From Bryobacterales bacterium (lineage in GTDB: Bacteria > Acidobacteriota > Terriglobia > Bryobacterales > Bryobacteraceae), in contig PLMF01000250.1 of NCBI GenBank assembly GCA_003142355.1, positions 23,236 to 32,434 of the forward strand: 9,199 bases of DNA, written 5' to 3'. Numbering within the stretch: the stretch's first letter is position 1; every line of letters begins with the position of its first letter. Shown in pieces: positions 5,689 through 9,199 of this stretch. The notes beneath the pieces were generated by a model. The model made no database searches. It saw only the letters and a program-made list of their open reading frames with translations, and was not told where the DNA came from. A program made the translations under genes and the position numbers.

Positions 5689-6735
5689 CTAGCGAGCTAT
5701 AAATGGCCAGTGTGGTACTAGCTTGATAGCATGCCTGGTAATGGCGACATATCCCACTACCGCTAGTAGGAGTAGTAAGGGCAGGACGATAGTCAGGACC
5801 TTACGCCATGGGAATCTCCGGTTCTCGCGATGCAACACCAGCAAGTAACCGGCGAAGACGCCCACATAGAACAGCAGGCACATGGGCACCGCGAACAGCA
5901 TCATGTTGAAAACGTCGGGCGTCGGAGTCACTACAGCGGCGATGATGAAGATGACCAGGATGGCGTAGCGGCTGTGCCTCACCAGAAACGCCGGGCTGGC
6001 AAGTCTGAGCAATGTCAGGAAAAAGATCAGAACGGGGAGTTCGAACACCAATCCCACACCGAGAATCACGTTCACAAACAGATCGAAATACTCGGTGATG
6101 GAAACCATCGGCTCGACATGGTTCCCGTTCCCGATGCTCAGCAGGAACGTGAGGCCATAGCGGAAGGCCACGAAGTAGGCGAAAACGCCGCCGAGAATGA
6201 ACAGGCCGGCGGAGGTGAGCACAAACGGAACCGCCCATCGCCGCTCCTTGCGGTAGAGGCCGGGGGAGATGAAGGCCCAGACCTGGTACAGGACCCAGGG
6301 GGAACCGAGGAAGATGGCGCACAGCACGGGCAGCTTGAACCAGATCACGTTGAAACTTTCCATGGGGGTGATCTGTTTGAGGGTTGGCGGGTAGCCGAGA
6401 GTCTTGAGGGCCTGCACGGCCGGCTGGGAGACGAAGTTCCAGAGCTGGTTGCTGAAGGTAAGGCTCAAGACGAAGGCCGCAGCCACACCCCAAAGGGCCT
6501 TGATGATGCGCCCCCGCAACTCTTCCAGGTGTTGCAGGAAGGACATGCGCAGCATGCCATCTTCCTCACCGTCGGAATCGTCTCCGGGGGGCGGCGGCGG
6601 TGGCGGAGTCTTCCCTCCCCCGCCGGAGCGAGGTTTGGCTTTTTCCAGAGCGGTCACAGGAGCGGAGGCCGGCGCGGAAGACCCGGCGCCGGCTTGGGGA
6701 TCGCCGGTCCCCTTGGGTTCGTCGGAAGAATTCAT
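5689..6735 (-). CDS. tatC: Sec-independent protein translocase TatC
   Basis: 348 aa. TatC is the polytopic inner-membrane receptor that binds twin-arginine signal peptides and recruits TatA/B for export of folded proteins. The diagnostic HLEELR is at 69-74, then TM1 (about 77-95), the first periplasmic loop with TPMESF (123-128), TM2 with the SPWVLYQVWAFISPGLYRKE block (145-164), TM3 (169-192), ITEYFDLF (213-220), TM4 (217-242), TM5 (257-270), TPTPDVFN (270-277) and TM6 (278-301). Two features are unusual. A 60-residue disordered N-terminal extension carries a Gly4 and a Pro7 run. A seventh hydrophobic segment (about 313-332) is added at the C-terminus, where codon use changes. The start is 3 nt after the tatA stop, so translation is probably coupled. 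Confidence 0.97.
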   Translation of the reverse strand: MNSSDEPKGTGDPQAGAGSSAPASAPVTALEKAKPRSGGGGKTPPPPPPPGDDSDGEEDGMLRMSFLQHLEELRGRIIKALWGVAAAFVLSLTFSNQLWNFVSQPAVQALKTLGYPPTLKQITPMESFNVIWFKLPVLCAIFLGSPWVLYQVWAFISPGLYRKERRWAVPFVLTSAGLFILGGVFAYFVAFRYGLTFLLSIGNGNHVEPMVSITEYFDLFVNVILGVGLVFELPVLIFFLTLLRLASPAFLVRHSRYAILVIFIIAAVVTPTPDVFNMMLFAVPMCLLFYVGVFAGYLLVLHRENRRFPWRKVLTIVLPLLLLLAVVGYVAITRHAIKLVPHWPFIAR

Positions 6736-6738
6736 TCT

Positions 6739-7185
6739 CTATGCGATGTGTTCAGCCGCGGAGGAAGCCGGCTCGGTGTGTCCGGCCGCCATTTCGGCGC
6801 CGTGGGCGACCGTGCCCTCCGGAGCTTCGGCTGACGGTGACTCAGCGCCCTCAGGTGCGGATGCGCTTGCTGTGGATGGGATAGCAACAGTGGAATCGCT
6901 GGTTTCGGGCCCGTATAAAGGCTCGGGCGTGGATTCATACGACGAATAGTCGTAGTTGTAGGTATCGTATTGATACTGGTTGGTGACTTCCTTCAACGAT
7001 TCTGTTTCCTGTTCCAGGGTTTTCATTTCCCGTTCGAACGTGGACTTCAGTTCGCTCTGGGCGCGGCGAAACTCGGTCAGGGCTTTTCCCAAGCTGCGAC
7101 CCAGTTCCGGCATCTTCTTGGGGCCGAATAAGATCAGCGCCAGGAAGAAGATGAAGACCATCTCCTGTATACCTAGCGGGCCCAT
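6739..7185 (-). CDS. tatA: Sec-independent translocase TatA/TatB family protein
   Basis: 148 aa. A short N-terminal transmembrane helix (about 5-20) ends in FGPKKMPELGRSLGKAL (20-36), the hinge and amphipathic helix typical of Tat pore-forming subunits. A charged helix follows (to about 68). Residue 8 is Glu, the TatB-like choice, while the hinge resembles TatA, so the protein may serve both roles; assignment to TatA rather than TatB is uncertain. The tail is unusual: residues 71-91 contain seven tyrosines, and 92-148 are Ser/Ala/Glu/Pro-rich and disordered. The ATG at 7185 has GGGAGGA 8 nt upstream and its own promoter. The tatC gene follows after 3 nt, so the two form an operon. Confidence 0.93.
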   Translation of the reverse strand: MGPLGIQEMVFIFFLALILFGPKKMPELGRSLGKALTEFRRAQSELKSTFEREMKTLEQETESLKEVTNQYQYDTYNYDYSSYESTPEPLYGPETSDSTVAIPSTASASAPEGAESPSAEAPEGTVAHGAEMAAGHTEPASSAAEHIA

Positions 7186-7218
7186 GGCTGTGTTCCTCCC
7201 ATACAGGCTTTCGAAACC

Positions 7219-7227
7219 ATGATAGCA
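7219..7227 (-). promoter_or_regulatory. Extended -10 promoter of the tat operon
   Basis: TGCTATCAT on the minus strand is a TGn-extended -10 (TATCAT, 5 of 6 to consensus). It lies 33 nt before the tatA ATG, giving a leader of about 26 nt that holds GGGAGGA. It lies just downstream of the hairpin that closes the microcompartment operon. Confidence 0.5.
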
Positions 7228-7235
7228 CGCGGGGG

Positions 7236-7260
7236 TGAGCGGGCCACGGAAGCCCGCTCA
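7236..7260 (-). terminator. Hairpin at the end of the microcompartment operon
   Basis: A perfect 9-bp stem (TGAGCGGGC, 7236-7244, with 7252-7260) and a 7-nt loop include the stop codon of the shell protein gene. There is no T run after it, so it is a weak intrinsic terminator or an mRNA 3'-end stabiliser. The tat promoter follows directly. Confidence 0.45.
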
Positions 7261-7545
7261 CTTGGGGAGCAGCGACAGGACGCCCTGGCTGGGGCTGGGA
7301 ATCACGTGGGCGGCGATGAGGCGGCCGAGGCCTTCCACTTTGGCCTTGCCGGCATCCACCGCGGCGGTCACAGCGGCCACATCGCCCTTGATCACCACGG
7401 TAATGTAGCCGCCGCCCAGCTTTTCGCGGGCCAGCACTTCCACCGCGGAAGTCTTCAACGCGGTGTCGATGGCCTCAAACACAGCCGTGAAGCCCTGCGT
7501 CTCGATGAGACCCACGGCGAAGGGCGATTGGCCCTGGTCGTTCAT
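7258..7545 (-). CDS. Single-domain BMC-H shell protein (internal start within the tandem gene)
   Basis: 95 aa, the standard length of a PduA/CcmK-like hexamer subunit. It reads from an ATG at 7545 with GGAGG 5 nt upstream, the best ribosome site in this operon. It holds the full fold: AVGLIETQGFTAVFEAIDTAL (10-30), the pore region EKLGGGY (41-47), VVIKGDVAAVTAAVDAG (50-66) and the C-terminal HVIPSP (80-85). It shares its frame and stop with the tandem protein, so both products may be made from one message. If the sequence hides an undetected frameshift or stop loss, this is simply the second of two shell genes. The BMC identity is certain; separate expression is inferred. Confidence 0.7.
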   Translation of the reverse strand: MNDQGQSPFAVGLIETQGFTAVFEAIDTALKTSAVEVLAREKLGGGYITVVIKGDVAAVTAAVDAGKAKVEGLGRLIAAHVIPSPSQGVLSLLPK

Positions 7546-7869
7546 AGTTTCCTCCGGAACCTGCACGGTTGGCTGCTCGAACAGCGGGTTGAAATCGGGC
7601 CGCGCTTCATAGGCGGCTCGCGAAAGGGGAGAGGGCCCCGGTATCACGTGCGCAATCACCTCGGTGCCCATGGCGTGGGCGGTCTCCTCGGCTGCCCGCG
7701 TGGCCATCTGGATATCGGCCAGGGGGCCGTAGAGCTTCACGCACACGCCGGGGCTGTCGTTCAGCTCCGTCTGGAGCACGCGCACGCCGGCGGTCTTTTC
7801 CATGGCGTCCACCACCACCATGGCCGGCGACCATCCGCCGATCTCGATGAAGGCCAGCGCGCCGTTCAG
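7258..7869 (-). CDS. Tandem-domain bacterial microcompartment shell protein
   Basis: 203 aa if translation starts at the CTG at 7869. Two BMC (pfam00936-type) domains lie in one frame. Domain 1 (residues 2-80) runs ALAFIEIGGWSPAMVVVDAMEKTAGVRV, with NDSPGV where the pore loop should be, and a C-terminal extension (81-108) ending NPLFEQPTVQVPEE. Domain 2 (109-203) is a canonical single-domain shell unit. Nucleotide-level reading across 7546-7600 shows no stop between them. Double-domain proteins usually form trimers that mimic hexamers and tile the facets of the protein shell. The upstream aldolase gene ends TGA inside CTGA, giving the 4-nt overlap typical of coupled genes, which is why CTG is preferred over the in-frame ATG at residue 17, a start that would cut the first strand and helix. 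Alternatively, two former genes have been joined by stop-codon loss. Confidence 0.72.
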   Translation of the reverse strand: MNGALAFIEIGGWSPAMVVVDAMEKTAGVRVLQTELNDSPGVCVKLYGPLADIQMATRAAEETAHAMGTEVIAHVIPGPSPLSRAAYEARPDFNPLFEQPTVQVPEETMNDQGQSPFAVGLIETQGFTAVFEAIDTALKTSAVEVLAREKLGGGYITVVIKGDVAAVTAAVDAGKAKVEGLGRLIAAHVIPSPSQGVLSLLPK

Positions 7870-8879
7870 AGGACACCCCGCTTCTCGAGTTCGCGCATGA
7901 CTTCGAAAATCACCTGCTCGACCTTGTCCTGCTCCGGCTGCCGGACGCGCGGCGCACAGCCGGCGGCGGGACGTTCCACCAGCTCGAAATCGGCCAGTAT
8001 GCACTGCAGCACGGAAGCCAGCGCGGTGCGGTCGGCCTGCTGCGCGCCGGTCTGGGGCTGGCGCGAGCGGCCCATGCGGAAACCGCGCAGCTCGGCGGCG
8101 GCGCGGAAACCGTCGGGAAATTCGAACGGGTAGAGCATCGCGTCGAACAGTTCGAGGATGCGGTACTGCCACTGCATAGCCTCCGCGTAATCGCCGGCGC
8201 GGCACAGATCGTAGATGCGGCGGGTCACTTCCGGCACGGCATTGCCGCTGGCGTGCGTGCCGCCGTCGCAGCCGATCATCAACATGGGAGCGAGCACGGC
8301 CTCCCAGCCCGTGAGGAAGCAGAAATCGGGACGCAGGGGGCGCACGGCGGCGATCAACCGCATCATGAAGGCCAGGTCGCCGGAGGAATCCTTGATGCCC
8401 ACCACGCGCGGAAATTCGGCCAGCCGCCGGATGGTGGGAACGTCGATGGGGCTGGCGAACATGGGGATGTTGTAGAGCGTGAGGTCGATGGGAGAGTGGC
8501 GGGCGATCTCGGCGAAATACGCGTACACCGATTCCGGGCTGAGTTTGTAATAGAACGGCGAAACGATGGCCACGGCCCGCGCCCCCATGCCGGCGTAAGC
8601 CTCGCAAGCGGCCACTGTCTCGGCCACGTTGGCTTCGGCGGCCCCGGCCAGGATGGGAACCCGGCCGCGGGCCTCCTGGCAAACGATCTGGACGATGCGG
8701 CGGCGCTCTTCCGGCGTGAAACGCGTGAACTCGCCTGTGGAGCCGTTGGGATACAGACCGTGGACGCCGCGATCGATCAGCCAGGAAATGAAACGGCGCA
8801 GCTCGGGCTCGTTGATCTGGCCCCGCTCGTCCAGCGGGACCAGGGTCGGCGTGAAGATGCCTTGTAGCTTCGCGGACAC
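7866..8879 (-). CDS. DHDPS/NAL-family aldolase with putative encapsulation peptide
   Basis: 337 aa TIM-barrel protein of the dihydrodipicolinate synthase/N-acetylneuraminate lyase superfamily. Visible are GSTGE (46-50, carboxylate-binding loop), Y136 in LYNIP (catalytic tyrosine) and K163 in VGIKDSSGD (Schiff-base lysine with pyruvate). These enzymes join or release pyruvate and an aldehyde. The family core is about 295 residues. Here a variable linker (about 301-317) and an amphipathic terminal helix, VEQVIFEVMRELEKRGVL (320-337), are added, the layout of cargo-targeting peptides on BMC enzymes. With the overlapping shell gene downstream, a microcompartment cargo role is more likely than lysine biosynthesis, so I give no dapA symbol. 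The start is a GTG at 8879, with GAAGG about 7 nt upstream. No clear promoter is visible in 8880-8940. Confidence 0.9.
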   Translation of the reverse strand: MSAKLQGIFTPTLVPLDERGQINEPELRRFISWLIDRGVHGLYPNGSTGEFTRFTPEERRRIVQIVCQEARGRVPILAGAAEANVAETVAACEAYAGMGARAVAIVSPFYYKLSPESVYAYFAEIARHSPIDLTLYNIPMFASPIDVPTIRRLAEFPRVVGIKDSSGDLAFMMRLIAAVRPLRPDFCFLTGWEAVLAPMLMIGCDGGTHASGNAVPEVTRRIYDLCRAGDYAEAMQWQYRILELFDAMLYPFEFPDGFRAAAELRGFRMGRSRQPQTGAQQADRTALASVLQCILADFELVERPAAGCAPRVRQPEQDKVEQVIFEVMRELEKRGVL

Positions 8880-8940
8880 GGATGCGCCTTCACAGGTTTA
8901 ACATCTTTCATTCTCGGGGCGCAAACCCGGCGCGCCGCGC

Positions 8941-8995
8941 GAAAAAGGGGTCAGACGCATTTTCGGAACCGGCAAAAATGCGTCTGACCCCTTTT

Positions 8996-8997
<2 letters not shown>
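8941..8997. terminator. Long inverted repeat, bidirectional terminator after aspS
   Basis: Two 23-nt arms (8941-8963 and 8975-8997) are perfectly complementary around an 11-nt loop. Each arm carries the core GGGGTCAGACGCATTTT or its complement, flanked by A5 and T5, so the minus-strand transcript reads a strong GC stem followed by T5. It overlaps the last bases of aspS, including two bases of its TGA. It separates aspS from the microcompartment operon. The arm sequence resembles a palindrome I recall from intergenic regions of many bacterial genomes, so it may be a dispersed REP-type element. Confidence 0.8.

Positions 8998-9199
<202 letters not shown>

Noticed and set aside
5830..6834. 334-codon plus-strand frame opposite tatC and tatA
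   Set aside because: Its His/Gln/Glu-rich composition is what antisense of hydrophobic membrane-protein codons gives; no motif or ribosome site supports it.
7607..7876. GTG-started 89-codon frame at the aldolase/shell junction
   Set aside because: It offers a more conventional start than the CTG, but its translation is Arg/Gly-rich with no BMC pattern.
7219..8098. 304-codon plus-strand frame over the shell genes
   Set aside because: It is antisense to clear BMC domains; His/Gly-rich composition; no family resemblance.
7870..8682. Upstream continuation of the BMC frame to 8682
   Set aside because: It lies wholly inside the aldolase gene in another frame and reads as Arg/Pro/Gly-rich sequence with no domain; the shell fold starts at 7866.
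8241..8879. Assigning the aldolase as housekeeping dapA
   Set aside because: The catalytic residues fit the whole superfamily, not DapA alone, and the C-terminal tail and shell gene context point to another role.

Overview
The window looks like a chromosomal segment of a GC-rich member of the Acidobacteriota, probably near Bryobacterales/Candidatus Solibacter. That placement is an inference from protein style: a bacterial microcompartment (BMC) shell gene beside a dihydrodipicolinate-synthase-like gene, a membrane protein with the N-terminal domain often attached to cyclases, and small helix-plus-basic-tail proteins typical of that group. There are no integrases, insertion sequences, phage genes or CRISPR arrays.

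Left part (1-3215, all minus strand): the 5' part of a membrane-anchored coiled-coil protein that runs off the left edge (1-653); a beta-CASP metallo-beta-lactamase ribonuclease (716-2125); a paired-hairpin REP-like element (2154-2194); a type II toxin-antitoxin pair made of a MazF-like toxin (2198-2581) and a ribbon-helix-helix antitoxin (2578-2799), which overlap by 4 nt and are expressed from a perfect TATAAT box that implies a leaderless message; and a 63-aa helical/basic protein (2880-3071).

Middle (3216-5594): a plus-strand single-pass membrane protein (3216-4484), a minus-strand tRNA-Ala(CGC) (4508-4583), a plus-strand SAM-dependent methyltransferase (4612-5334) whose likely -10 box overlaps that of the divergent tRNA, and a small minus-strand basic protein (5349-5594) that converges on the methyltransferase across a shared hairpin.

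Right part (5689-9199, all minus strand): a tatA/B-tatC operon for twin-arginine export (7185 down to 5689) with an extended -10 promoter; then the most interesting locus, a two-gene BMC unit. It encodes a DHDPS/NAL-superfamily aldolase with a C-terminal extension that looks like a microcompartment encapsulation peptide (7866-8879). Overlapping it by 4 nt is a shell gene with two BMC domains in one uninterrupted frame (7258-7869). The second domain keeps its own Shine-Dalgarno and ATG (7545), so the locus may make both a tandem-domain protein and a single-domain hexamer subunit. The first domain appears to start at a non-canonical CTG. Upstream, separated by a 23-bp inverted-repeat terminator, is the 3' end of aspS (8996-9199).

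How it fits together: the aldolase-like enzyme would release or consume an aldehyde plus pyruvate, and the shell proteins would enclose it. No pentamer (BMC-P) gene or aldehyde-processing enzyme lies in the window, so the pair probably works as a satellite to a main BMC locus elsewhere. The other genes are housekeeping or accessory functions with no evident link to it.
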